From contig NZ_JBLUWW010000001.1 of the NCBI RefSeq assembly GCF_048323655.1, positions 1,054,001 through 1,118,000 on the forward strand: a stretch of DNA of 64,000 bases. Direction: 5' to 3'. Below, one piece after another: positions 19,029-26,852 of this stretch. The notes beneath the pieces were generated by a model that was not told the origin of the DNA, searched no databases, and worked only from the letters and a program-made list of their open reading frames with translations. Source of the DNA: Salinimicrobium soli (GTDB lineage: Bacteria > Bacteroidota > Bacteroidia > Flavobacteriales > Flavobacteriaceae). Every line of letters starts with the position of its first letter. Within the stretch, counting starts at the first letter, position 1. The translations under genes and the position numbers were made by a program.

Positions 19029-19177
19029 AGTTTAGAAATTTTCATGGATTTACAAGATATCGTGAATAAAATCAAATTGAAGGCTTGAGAATGTGATTAA
19101 ACTGTCCATAAAAAGAGGTTGTAGTTGTATTTAGTGAGCTTTTACAAAAAATAGCTACTATTTTAATGGTTTTCTTG

Positions 19178-19232
19178 GTGTAGGGGGCAAAAAAGATCCT
19201 GAAATAGATGCTCAAAAATAGTCCTTTTCTTA
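19178..19232 (-). promoter_or_regulatory. Putative promoter, copy A of a duplicated element
   Basis: This stretch shares with 23164-23224 an identical 15-mer (GTGTAGGGGGCAAAA on the plus strand) plus a similarly placed TTTTCTTA and several intermediate matches. Read on the minus strand it gives a TTTTTG block, ~18 bp, then TTTTTTG followed by CCCCCTACAC, resembling the -33/-7 arrangement of Bacteroidota promoters with a conserved initially transcribed sequence. It lies 150 bp before the HARE-HTH gene and probably drives the restriction-modification operon. The rest of 19029-19470 holds no gene that I can see. Confidence 0.45.
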
Positions 19233-19444
19233 CTTAAAACAAAAGATTATGTTAAGGCCCGGGTGTTAAAAATATACCATTGGCTCCCAAGAAATTTTCT
19301 TCTTATGAGTCAGTTTTGATTCATCTTCTCAGCTTCCAGTGGATCTGGAAAAACCTGATTTTTTTTCTTTGGTAATATCTATATCATCAAAATGAAAAAT
19401 TAGAATCTTTTCGGTACAAATACTTTTTTTTAAAAAAATAGTTG

Positions 19445-19452
19445 CACTTTTG
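19445..19452 (+). promoter_or_regulatory. -7 element of the tRNA-Glu promoter
   Basis: CACTTTTG, followed by C, matches the Bacteroidota -7 consensus TAnnTTTG at all but one defined position, and lies 18 bp before the mature tRNA 5' end, leaving a short leader. No clear -33 TTG was found at the expected distance; the upstream region is a T/A run. Confidence 0.4.
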
Positions 19453-19470
19453 CGGCCGCATTTGAAAAAA

Positions 19471-19542
19471 GGTCCGTTCGTCTAGGGGTTAGGACGCCAG
19501 GTTTTCATCCTGGTAACAGGGGTTCGATTCCCCTACGGACTA
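19471..19542 (+). tRNA. tRNA-Glu (anticodon TTC)
   Basis: A complete cloverleaf is visible: acceptor arm GGTCCGT pairing with ACGGACT (terminal G-T), D-arm TCTAGGGGTTAGGA, anticodon stem CCAGG/CCTGG with loop TTTTCAT giving anticodon TTC, and T-arm AGGGGTTCGATTCCCCT. The discriminator base is A and CCA is not encoded. It decodes GAA/GAG and is probably cotranscribed with rpsT 34 bp downstream. Confidence 0.97.
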
Positions 19543-19575
19543 CTACGAATTAATTAATTGGAACAAGAGTAAGTA

Positions 19576-19824
19576 ATGGCAAATCATAAGTCAGCATTGA
19601 AAAGGATCCGGGGTAACGAGACGAAACGTCTAAGAAACCGTCATCAACATAAAACTACCAGGAATGCGATCAGAAAATTGCGTGAGGCTGATAAGCAGGA
19701 GGCAGAGACATTATTTCCTACAGTAGTTTCTATGATAGACAAATTATCAAAACGAAACATCATTCATAATAATAAAGCAGCCAACCTTAAATCGCGTTTA
19801 GCTGAACACGTAGCAGCACTTTAA
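19576..19824 (+). CDS. rpsT: 30S ribosomal protein S20
   Basis: The 82-residue basic protein begins MANHKSALKRIRGNETKRLR, the typical S20 N-terminus, and contains the RNAIRKLREA and NIIHNNKAANLKSRL segments of the family. S20 binds 16S rRNA and stabilises the 30S body. The gene follows tRNA-Glu by 34 bp on the same strand, an arrangement of core genes. The following 160 bp to 19983 show no recognisable feature. Confidence 0.97.
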   Translation: MANHKSALKRIRGNETKRLRNRHQHKTTRNAIRKLREADKQEAETLFPTVVSMIDKLSKRNIIHNNKAANLKSRLAEHVAAL

Positions 19825-19983
19825 TAATTTCCTTTATATTTATTAAATGTTTTCGCTACAAAATAAATTATTGTTTATAAGCTGACTGTCGCTTTAGATA
19901 GGTGTTCGGCTAGCGTAGACTATTGTTCAGTTTCTTCATGGCCAGTATAATTCCAGGATTATGGTAGTCACAAGGCACACCGA

Positions 19984-20640
19984 CTAATTCTTTTTTAGTT
20001 GATCTGTATTCAATTCAAATTGTTGATCATCTTTAAGAGAGAGAACATCATTGGCAATTAGTGCTCCCTTTTCTATTAATTCCACCCTGTTGTAATCTAC
20101 TGTGAATTTAAATTCTTCCAGACATTCGATAACTGATTCTTTATCCTGAAGAATAGAAAAAATTCCATTGAGAATCTGATCTCCCTCTTCTTTTGAGAAG
20201 TTCATTGTTCTTTCTCCCTCCGGTGTATTTTCAAAAAAAACCCATTTCTTAATTTCGCTGGAATCCAGGTTATAATCTGTTCCTTCTAAGGAAATAGCTG
20301 CAAAGGCATTAGGGCCCAGGACACTGTCGAGGAGGTCTTGGAATTCTTCATCAATTGAATCAAATTCTTCTTCGGTACCCTCTAAACTGTAATTGAAATC
20401 TTGCTTATCCTCATAAAAAGTTACCTTGATCGTGGATGCAGTTGCTCCATTAGTTTCTATAATATCCCAGGCAATCCTATCTAGGTGTTGCTCCAAAGAA
20501 GGATACTGAAAATTAAAGTAGGTGGCTTCCAGCATTGAGCTCTGTAACTGGATATATTCTATTTTGACCTCACCCAGAACCTCCTCTTTGCACAGGTAGT
20601 TTATTAAATCGTGGCTGTTTTTGAATTTTATTGTTGCCAT
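19984..20640 (-). CDS. Unknown protein next to AbaSI-like endonuclease
   Basis: A 218-residue acidic soluble protein without membrane segments or motifs I can name. It contains an Asp/Glu-rich middle (LEGTEEEFDSIDEEFQDLLD) and is rich in aromatic residues at the N-terminus. It lies 29 bp downstream of the modified-DNA endonuclease gene on the same strand and is probably cotranscribed with it and the preceding 329-residue gene. It might be a partner or immunity protein of that enzyme; this is inference from position only. Confidence 0.7.
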   Translation of the reverse strand: MATIKFKNSHDLINYLCKEEVLGEVKIEYIQLQSSMLEATYFNFQYPSLEQHLDRIAWDIIETNGATASTIKVTFYEDKQDFNYSLEGTEEEFDSIDEEFQDLLDSVLGPNAFAAISLEGTDYNLDSSEIKKWVFFENTPEGERTMNFSKEEGDQILNGIFSILQDKESVIECLEEFKFTVDYNRVELIEKGALIANDVLSLKDDQQFELNTDQLKKN

Positions 20641-20669
20641 GCTAAAAAAATTTGAAGGATTAAGAGATT

Positions 20670-21578
20670 CTAATCTACGAACTGGAGTTTTGTTTTCTTA
20701 TAATCATAGGTTTTTGCTTCATCGTTGGTCCTACACCAGACAAGACCATCTTTATAATTAGACGAATCTTCATCTAGTTCAAATATCCCGCGAAACCTAT
20801 AAAGAATAAATCCTAAAGGATCTTTTACCCGGGCGAATACAATTCTTCGCTTTAGATGGTCATTTAAGTGATACTTCACGTGCTTCATTCTTTTTTCATC
20901 GCTTTCTATATTTCTTTCCCTGATTACTCCTTTTTCCTCATCATAAAAATTTTCCCATGCACCATTTGGATATAATTTTGGAAACCAAATCATCGTATTT
21001 TCCTCAAAAGGGTGTTTGGCACCTGCACGTTGAAATCCTTCGTAGTTTAGACCCATTGCCTTGCATCCATCTACAATCCTCCTAAAAGCAACTTTATCCC
21101 CGGTGGTTATTTTTCCTTTTTTTATCCAGGTATCTGGACTGAATTCTTTTTCAGGATCCCAGGGATCAAATTCTCCACTTCTTTTTCTTTTAATTAAGCG
21201 TGTTTCAATCTCAGTAACGGTCTGATCACACTGATCATTAATTTCCTTAATCGTAGTGTTGCAAACGTCAATTCGTTTTGGAGAAACTCCCACTACGTTG
21301 TGAAAATCCGCATCTCGAACTTTGTCAGCTTCCTGTTGATTTAAGTGATGTCCCTCATCTATTTCAATAAAATAATTCAGTTGGGGGAAATATAGATCCG
21401 CCAGGTAATAACCATCTTCTTTTTTTATGTATTGCTGGGTAACAAATTTTACATCCAAATTATCCAGCCGATGAATTATCCTAGAGATGACGTAATTTTC
21501 GTAGTCCTTTTTATTTGTACGGGCAATTTGCTTTTTTATGTATTCTTTTTTGGTCAAATAAAATCTGGATTTCGGCAT
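20670..21578 (-). CDS. AbaSI/PvuRts1I-family modification-dependent restriction endonuclease
   Basis: The family consists of type IV-like enzymes that cut DNA carrying 5-hydroxymethyl- or glucosyl-hydroxymethyl-cytosine, as in T-even phages. The 302-residue product fits in size. The N-terminal half has a Vsr-like nuclease core, LADLYFPQLNYFIEIDEGHH, with D61, E72/D74 and H77-H78. The C-terminal half resembles the SRA-like reader: LNYEGFQRAGAKHPFEENTM, IWFPKLYPNGAWENFY and an LGFILYRFRGIFELD strand. It lies between two unknown genes with 11 and 29 bp spacings. The assignment comes from recalled family patterns and not from a search; the exact base specificity cannot be predicted. Confidence 0.8.
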   Translation of the reverse strand: MPKSRFYLTKKEYIKKQIARTNKKDYENYVISRIIHRLDNLDVKFVTQQYIKKEDGYYLADLYFPQLNYFIEIDEGHHLNQQEADKVRDADFHNVVGVSPKRIDVCNTTIKEINDQCDQTVTEIETRLIKRKRSGEFDPWDPEKEFSPDTWIKKGKITTGDKVAFRRIVDGCKAMGLNYEGFQRAGAKHPFEENTMIWFPKLYPNGAWENFYDEEKGVIRERNIESDEKRMKHVKYHLNDHLKRRIVFARVKDPLGFILYRFRGIFELDEDSSNYKDGLVWCRTNDEAKTYDYKKTKLQFVD

Positions 21579-21589
21579 GAATCTGGTTT

Positions 21590-22579
21590 TTAGGAGTAAA
21601 TGTTCAAGTTTTCCCAGGGCCGCTCGGCCAGCTTCGCAATTTCGGGATCGTGTAACAGGGGGAAGATTTCATCAAGGTTGTGAAGCATTTTTATATTTAA
21701 AAGATCATTACTGTCATCTTCGACTTCTAAATCTTCGGGATCCAAAGACTTAATTCTAAAATCAATATGAACCCAATTGATATCTTCGTCTATTACAAAT
21801 CCATTTGACCAAAGCCAGGCCAGATGAATAAGCCGTTCATAGTATTCCCGGGTAGGTGCGTCATCAAAATTCTCCATTTGAGGAAAAAAATGTTGCCACA
21901 ATTCTTTTTGTTTCTCCACCGGGAAGGATCCAAAATCAAAAACAGGTTCATCAAAGGGTGCTTTGCGCATTTCCAGCTCCCTGAATTTATTAGGAAATTG
22001 TGCTTTAAGCCTGTCATAGGCTGCAGCCGGGATTGATTTTATTACGGCACTGGCGAAATGTTCAGCCTTTGTTACGTCCTCGTGTGTAAAAGGAACGTCG
22101 TCGGGCCGATTTCCAAAATCAATTTCCAAATTATCCAGATTACCGGAAACGTTTGATCTTGAGGTGTCAAGATTTAGTATTTCTCCATAAGAAGAAATTA
22201 AGGCAGCATGTGTTTTATAATTAGGAATATTTGTGGCCCACCTCTCAAATGAGACATGGTTCTCATTTACATCTGCAATCTCAAAACCGATGAACTCTTT
22301 GAGATTTCCGGCATCTAATTGGTGAATCTTTTGATTAACGGAAAAATACAACAACACATCGTTTTCAAAAAAATCTGTTATCATGTCCTGTTCCGGAAAC
22401 AGCAGATGTGCGCGCTTTACCAATTCATAAACGTCTTCTTTTTCAAATAACCTGGATATCCCTGTGAGGGTCATGAGACTGGTGAAAGCCTGAGCTATTG
22501 GAGAAGGCTTTTTATTGCCGACAGTAAATAAATGGTCGTAATTCTCAAGAAATCTATAATCGAGTTTGATGCTTACCAT
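21590..22579 (-). CDS. Unknown 329-residue protein upstream of AbaSI-like endonuclease
   Basis: A soluble acidic protein with no family recognised. It shows alternating Asp/Glu-rich stretches (DPEDLEVEDDSNDLL) and several Trp-containing helices (LIHLAWLWSNGFVIDEDINW). Its stop is 11 bp before the endonuclease start and it is the first gene of the three-gene minus-strand set 19984-22579. The 96 bp to the next gene on the right contain its probable promoter. Constant neighbourhood in other genomes would be needed to link it to the nuclease. Confidence 0.7.
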   Translation of the reverse strand: MVSIKLDYRFLENYDHLFTVGNKKPSPIAQAFTSLMTLTGISRLFEKEDVYELVKRAHLLFPEQDMITDFFENDVLLYFSVNQKIHQLDAGNLKEFIGFEIADVNENHVSFERWATNIPNYKTHAALISSYGEILNLDTSRSNVSGNLDNLEIDFGNRPDDVPFTHEDVTKAEHFASAVIKSIPAAAYDRLKAQFPNKFRELEMRKAPFDEPVFDFGSFPVEKQKELWQHFFPQMENFDDAPTREYYERLIHLAWLWSNGFVIDEDINWVHIDFRIKSLDPEDLEVEDDSNDLLNIKMLHNLDEIFPLLHDPEIAKLAERPWENLNIYS

Positions 22580-22675
22580 AGTATTGCTTTACAGTTTAAG
22601 TTTTGATTTTTAATGCGAGAGCTTTTCCTTTTTCTACTTCAGAACTTTTATTTTCTTTTCACAATTTCAATCCTC

Positions 22676-23044
22676 TTATACTTTCCGTTTATAAAAAGGA
22701 TGTTCCTCCTCATCTTCTCCATGCTTTTCGTAGGCCATATCAAAACATAGGCTCACATAACCAAAGGGAGGTCCGCCGTAAGTGATCCATAGAAAGTTTT
22801 GCTCCTCTTTTAGCACTTCATCCGTCAGCTTAAAGTAGAGTTCGGCGTGTTTTGCTTCATCTGCATAAGCTTCGGCAAACTGCTCCCTTAGGTCTTCCCG
22901 CAGGTATTCGAAATAGGTATAGGGATGCAGGAAAGCGAAAACCATTGCAGGTGATGGCATAAACTGCCCGGGGTCCAAAACCTGTTGCCCCGTAATCGGA
23001 CAATAAAAATTCTCAAAGTCAACTTTTAAGTCTATTTCTTTCAC
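22676..23044 (-). CDS. Unknown protein, paralogue of the 30.0-kb gene
   Basis: The 122-residue protein shares a pattern with the product at 30020-30394: F(Y/F)CP(I/V)TG near residue 13, VLxP, a P-x(2-3)-(V/L)F block, an EY(L/I) segment and the C-terminal VSLCFD(M/L).YE. The conserved CPxTG and Cys in SLCFD suggest a compact fold perhaps binding a metal or another protein. Function unknown. It is preceded by copy B of a duplicated promoter-like element (23164-23224). Confidence 0.7.
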   Translation of the reverse strand: MKEIDLKVDFENFYCPITGQQVLDPGQFMPSPAMVFAFLHPYTYFEYLREDLREQFAEAYADEAKHAELYFKLTDEVLKEEQNFLWITYGGPPFGYVSLCFDMAYEKHGEDEEEHPFYKRKV

Positions 23045-23163
23045 AGGAGGTATAGGTTAATAACTCTTTTGAAGAAAAAGCAGTTGATTAATTATCAGTG
23101 TAGGGGCACACAGTAGAAAAAGATTTTCCATTTTTAAGCAGGTTAAAATGATAAAATTCTTCT

Positions 23164-23224
23164 GTGTAGGGGGCAAAAGAATGACATGAAATACTATGTC
23201 TCCTCAAACATAGCTATTTTCTTA
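23164..23224 (-). promoter_or_regulatory. Putative promoter, copy B of a duplicated element
   Basis: Carries the same 15-mer as 19178-19192 (GTGTAGGGGGCAAAA) and the same TTTTCTTA at the far end. On the minus strand it shows TTTG, ~22 bp, then TTCTTTTG and CCCCCTACAC. A third partial copy, GTGTAGGGGCACA, lies at about 23098. The element is 120 bp before the gene at 22676-23044. The region 23045-23288 holds no gene otherwise. Confidence 0.45.
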
Positions 23225-23288
23225 CATTAATTATAATATTTTGTTAAATGAGATGTGTTAAAGTCTTGGCTTTTCCTAAATAGGATCT

Positions 23289-23849
23289 CTATTCAGCATA
23301 TTTTACGAGATCTATTTTTAAATAATCATTTAGGGTCGGATCTACAGCTACAATTTCTCCTGTTCTTAGATTTTCAAGGACTACAAAATCATGATCTCTT
23401 AAGAAAGGTGAATTGAGGTATTTGTGAATATTAGTATTAAAAACATAAAGCTGCCCGATGGTTGGTTGGGCGATCCATTGATCATCCAGTCCATATCTTT
23501 CCAAAAGATAATTGCAGGTAGCTGCAAAGAAGCGGACATAGCCAACGCAGTGGGCTCTCCCGGTACTAAAAAGGACGTTAGGATCATTGGAAGTATTTAA
23601 AACAGTAAAGTGAAGGTGTTTTGAAGTAATGGAAAGACTAATTTGGATGATCTCATCTATACGGGCATCGGATTGGTTGTCGATATCTAATTCGATCTCT
23701 TTAATCAGTAATGCGTTAGTTGCGGGATGACCTGTCCGTGGTCCAAGAGATCTATAGATTACGACCTGATTGTATAATCTTTCCCGCGCAAAAAATAGAA
23801 TTGCGATAAGAATAAAGACTGCTATGCCGACTCGTTTAAGGGCGCTCAC
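23289..23849 (-). CDS. Membrane-anchored transglutaminase-like protein
   Basis: The 186-residue protein has an N-terminal membrane anchor (residues ~5-21, VGIAVFILIAILFFA) and an extracytoplasmic domain with the Cys-His-Asp layout of transglutaminase-like enzymes: GRAHCVGYVRFFAATCNYLL (Cys), RDHDFVVLENLRTGEIVAVD (His and Asp). The family includes peptidases and crosslinking enzymes. No partner gene is evident; the neighbours are unknown proteins on the same strand. Confidence 0.7.
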   Translation of the reverse strand: MSALKRVGIAVFILIAILFFARERLYNQVVIYRSLGPRTGHPATNALLIKEIELDIDNQSDARIDEIIQISLSITSKHLHFTVLNTSNDPNVLFSTGRAHCVGYVRFFAATCNYLLERYGLDDQWIAQPTIGQLYVFNTNIHKYLNSPFLRDHDFVVLENLRTGEIVAVDPTLNDYLKIDLVKYAE

Positions 23850-23910
23850 TTTTCCGTTTCAAACCGGGTTATTTTTGATTGACAATTGAGGAACTTTCAA
23901 AACACTTTAC

Positions 23911-24117
23911 CTAAATGAAATTGTTGCCGCTTACTTGCTCCACGTTATTATAAAGCTTCTTCAGAACAGCTTCAGCAGACCTTTTATGGGCCCAATAAGG
24001 AGCCGTTGGCCCATCTTTTAAGTGTTCATCGCAATTTGCTATCATTTGTAGTAAAGCGCTTCGGAGCATGATTATTTCGGTGACGGTGAACGTGATGGTG
24101 TAGCTATATGTTGACAT
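23911..24117 (-). CDS. Small unknown protein
   Basis: A 68-residue product with a Thr-rich beta-like N-terminus (YSYTITFTVTEI) and a helical middle (IIMLRSALLQMIANCDEHL). No family recognised. It stands alone with about 60 and 90 bp spacers. The amino-acid composition is protein-like, and no longer ORF competes on the other strand. Confidence 0.55.
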   Translation of the reverse strand: MSTYSYTITFTVTEIIMLRSALLQMIANCDEHLKDGPTAPYWAHKRSAEAVLKKLYNNVEQVSGNNFI

Positions 24118-24207
24118 CTAATGTTATTTAAGAGTTATTGATAATAGTTTCCTGTTTATAATAATATGGTGTTTTATTCCTTCTTCCATGCCCCTGTTTA
24201 TTTAGGT

Positions 24208-24738
24208 CTAGGAGGATCTTCTAAATGGAAACTCTGCACTACATTTTTCCCAAAACAGTTTTCCGTTTATTTGCCACATATGCTCCTGAAAAAAATTCCG
24301 TACTTCTTGGCTCATCACAGGGATTGCCAATTGAAATACTTCTGAAAATTCCGGTTTCTTCCTTCCCAACCGATTATGGCTCATAAATTCGAATAGCCGG
24401 GATGGATGGAAATGATATCGACATCCACCGGGACAGTTCCCAATAAATTTAGGATAGCGAGTTAGGTTTTGAAAATAAGAATAATCTTGCCTGTAGTAAG
24501 TATAGCATACCATATCTACAAGAATTGTGAAATATAAGGCTACTCCAAAAAAAGCCTTTTGTTCATTGTTCAGGAAATCCAGGTGGGGGTACTTTCCCGT
24601 GAGTCTTTCAATTTGAATAGCGTAAATGTTCTTTTCCTTCCGATCTTCATGAAACCTGCTCTCATCTGGAATACCGGAAAAGAAGGTGTTAAGGTCCTGA
24701 CGAAATTGTTGGTTGTAGTAAGTCGAAAATTGGTTCAT
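24208..24738 (-). CDS. Unknown 176-residue protein
   Basis: The product is rich in aromatic residues (Phe, Tyr, His) and contains FIGNCPGGCRYHFHPSRLFE, with two Cys and three His that could form a metal site. A hydrophobic helix (FFGVALYFTILVDMVCYTYY) follows the N-terminal ~60 residues. No family was recognised. It starts 19 bp downstream of the M28 peptidase stop and is probably cotranscribed with it. Confidence 0.6.
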   Translation of the reverse strand: MNQFSTYYNQQFRQDLNTFFSGIPDESRFHEDRKEKNIYAIQIERLTGKYPHLDFLNNEQKAFFGVALYFTILVDMVCYTYYRQDYSYFQNLTRYPKFIGNCPGGCRYHFHPSRLFEFMSHNRLGRKKPEFSEVFQLAIPVMSQEVRNFFQEHMWQINGKLFWEKCSAEFPFRRSS

Positions 24739-24757
24739 TGGCGTAAAATTAAGAATA

Positions 24758-25648
24758 TCATAATTGGTTTATAGCCACAAAAGTGCTGTTTATCACGGCT
24801 GCCATTTTTTCGAAGTTGAGGGTTTCAATGGTGTCAGTTAACCTATGGTAATTATGGTTCCTTTCAAAGCCGGTATCGGTGATCATCAGCGCCGGATAAC
24901 CAAATTTCCAGTAGTTGCGGTGATCAGAAAATCCGGCAAAGCCTCCTCCATCGGGAAAGTTGTGCATCCTTACATCCACTCCGCCCCCTTCTTTCATGCG
25001 GTTATACACATTTTCCGTAAATTTTCCGTGGCCCTGCTGGCCTACCACGAAAATAAAATTCCCTGTTGTAGGAAGAATATCTTTGAGTTCCGGAATATAG
25101 ACGCAGGTTTGGGTATTGGGCTCTTCGGTAAAATAACCGATCATTTCATAGTTGATCATTCCCAGGACGTCAGCTTTTGATTCATAAAGGGATTGGGCGT
25201 GAATATAACTGCCCATGTGCGGAGTCCCGAAAAACGGAGGCTCTTCCAGACAATAAGCTACCAGATCTACCCCATAATCAAGATCGGGTTTAGTTTGAGC
25301 AAGTAGTCTTGCCGTTTCCAGTAGGCCTGCAATGGCGCTTGCATTATCGTCAGCCCCGGGTTGCTCCCCTGCGACGTCATAATGAGCACCCACTATAAGT
25401 CTTTTCTGTTTATCGGGAGCAAAAGAAGCTATGAGATTGGTATAGTCATTTCCATGGACTTTCCAGGTTTGTCTTGTTACTTCATAACCGGATTTGGAAA
25501 ATTCCGCTTCAATATAGGAGCAGCATTTTTTAAGGCTCTCCAGGTTCACCCAGTTTCGGAAGGGGCGGAGGGAGGTGAGGAATTCCACGTCTCGGTACAA
25601 GCGGTTTTCTCGGGCTGTAAACGGCATTGTTATGGCTGGTCTTGACAT
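24758..25648 (-). CDS. M28-family zinc aminopeptidase
   Basis: M28 enzymes are co-catalytic di-zinc peptidases, usually removing N-terminal residues. The 296-residue protein shows the expected ligands: GAHYDV (His, Asp), GADDNASAIAGLLE (bridging Asp), YCLEEPPFFGTPHMGS (catalytic and ligand Glu) and NYHRLTDTIETLN (final His) with a preceding SDHRNYWKFGYPALMI block. No signal peptide is apparent at the chosen start, so it is likely cytoplasmic. It is followed by a 134-residue membrane protein gene upstream (17 bp), with which it probably forms an operon. Confidence 0.9.
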   Translation of the reverse strand: MSRPAITMPFTARENRLYRDVEFLTSLRPFRNWVNLESLKKCCSYIEAEFSKSGYEVTRQTWKVHGNDYTNLIASFAPDKQKRLIVGAHYDVAGEQPGADDNASAIAGLLETARLLAQTKPDLDYGVDLVAYCLEEPPFFGTPHMGSYIHAQSLYESKADVLGMINYEMIGYFTEEPNTQTCVYIPELKDILPTTGNFIFVVGQQGHGKFTENVYNRMKEGGGVDVRMHNFPDGGGFAGFSDHRNYWKFGYPALMITDTGFERNHNYHRLTDTIETLNFEKMAAVINSTFVAINQL

Positions 25649-25665
25649 AATAGATTTTTCAGCAA

Positions 25666-26070
25666 TTATCTCAGTTTTACATTTTTTAGTCTTTGGTGCA
25701 GTAGCAGCGTCATTTTGATTAATGGATTGCGAACTGTTTTTCCCTTACTAAAGCTGTAGTTGAAGTGAGCTACTGCAAACTGAATAGTAGAAACCACGGC
25801 TCCCAGGATAACGAAGGAAATTCCGTAGAATAGAGAAGGGAATAAAAAGTAATAGGCTGCTGAAGCGCTAACAAGGAGCAGAACGAACAGAAAGATTGCC
25901 CAGATAGCTGTTTTCTCCCCAAGAAGCTCCATTAGTCTGGCGCCAATAGGGTTGGTCTCCCGAGATCGGTCGATGTACTTGTGAGTGGTGTAACAATCGA
26001 AAAATTTAGAAATGATCAATAGTGCTGCTGTAGTTAGCACTAAGAGATCCATAAAACTGAGTGTTTCCAT
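25666..26070 (-). CDS. Four-helix integral membrane protein of unknown function
   Basis: The 134-residue product has about four hydrophobic segments (residues ~8-22, 55-75, 78-98 and a shorter one at 85-105) and a conserved-looking polar loop CYTTHKYIDRSRETNPIGARL after the first helix. This resembles DUF5658-like small membrane proteins, though I am not certain. It lies 17 bp upstream of the M28 peptidase gene. Confidence 0.65.
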   Translation of the reverse strand: METLSFMDLLVLTTAALLIISKFFDCYTTHKYIDRSRETNPIGARLMELLGEKTAIWAIFLFVLLLVSASAAYYFLFPSLFYGISFVILGAVVSTIQFAVAHFNYSFSKGKTVRNPLIKMTLLLHQRLKNVKLR

Positions 26071-26157
26071 AATGTGTTGTTCTTTGCTATTGCTTTGCGA
26101 TCTCTGCGAAACCTCTGATACCTTAGCGTGAAACTTTAGAATACAATTGTTCTCTCT

Positions 26158-26253
26158 CTATTTCGATTTAAACCATCCATGTAAAAAGAAACCAACTGCC
26201 AGGGCGGTGACAATAATGTTGGTCCAGATGATTATTTCAAAAAGTTCCCACAT
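26158..26253 (-). CDS. 31-residue single-span membrane peptide
   Basis: A short ORF MWELFEIIIWTNIIVTALAV ending GFFLHGWFKSK: one predicted transmembrane helix with a positively charged C-terminus. It fits the gap between two same-strand genes, 11 bp downstream of the 175-residue gene. Such mini membrane peptides are often missed by annotation. Support comes only from composition and position. Confidence 0.45.
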   Translation of the reverse strand: MWELFEIIIWTNIIVTALAVGFFLHGWFKSK

Positions 26254-26264
26254 AAGTTACAGCT

Positions 26265-26792
26265 TTATAGATCAAAATCGTCTATTCCTTTACGACCGGG
26301 TATGTCAGGTTCATGATACCTTATCAAAGGCGCATCACGTATACTCCTAACCGGTATTCTTATCAATTCTACCTCGCCTGTTTCTTTATTCCTCCAGTAA
26401 CGATCATTGTAGGCTTCGTATCCATTAGAGTAATCAAATTTTATTTTCTCTCCCTTCGCCGTGAGGTCTCCAAAAGCTGCAGGTTCTGTCGGTACGGCAT
26501 TAGGATCGTCAGTTTCAAGCAGAATTCGCAGCCGTTCGGCAATGACCCTTGTACCATGGTTAAACTTCTCAAAATTTTCCCGGCTCGCACGAAAAGGTTC
26601 TACATAATCACCCACAGATCTCCCATCTTCCAGCCAAATGAGCTTGTAAAGAAAGCTGCCTTCTTCTTTTTTTAGCTGTGCAAAACAGGTGATCTCATCG
26701 TTTGCCTTTGTGAGTTCTTTTCCCTTGACCAGGAATTCAATGTACTCGTCCTGATCATGAAAGAACTTTTCGATTAGATGATAATTTTTCAT
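26265..26792 (-). CDS. Unknown 175-residue protein
   Basis: A soluble protein with no recognised family. It contains FFHDQDEYIEFLVKGKELTK at the N-terminus, a beta-rich LYKLIWLEDGRSVGDYVEPF region and a Pro/Arg-rich C-terminus (RYHEPDIPGRKGIDDFDL). First of two genes with 60 bp spacing to the larger acidic protein gene upstream. No motif suggests catalysis. Confidence 0.6.
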   Translation of the reverse strand: MKNYHLIEKFFHDQDEYIEFLVKGKELTKANDEITCFAQLKKEEGSFLYKLIWLEDGRSVGDYVEPFRASRENFEKFNHGTRVIAERLRILLETDDPNAVPTEPAAFGDLTAKGEKIKFDYSNGYEAYNDRYWRNKETGEVELIRIPVRSIRDAPLIRYHEPDIPGRKGIDDFDL

Positions 26793-26852
26793 TTAGCTCA
26801 TTTTTGGTTCTATAATTCTGTTTAAGTAGAATAATGGTTTTAAAAGGTCATT

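Noticed and set aside
19178..23224. The 15-mer copies as attachment sites of a mobile element
   Set aside because: They enclose the core genes tRNA-Glu and rpsT, no integrase is present, and their shared orientation and upstream positions fit promoters better.
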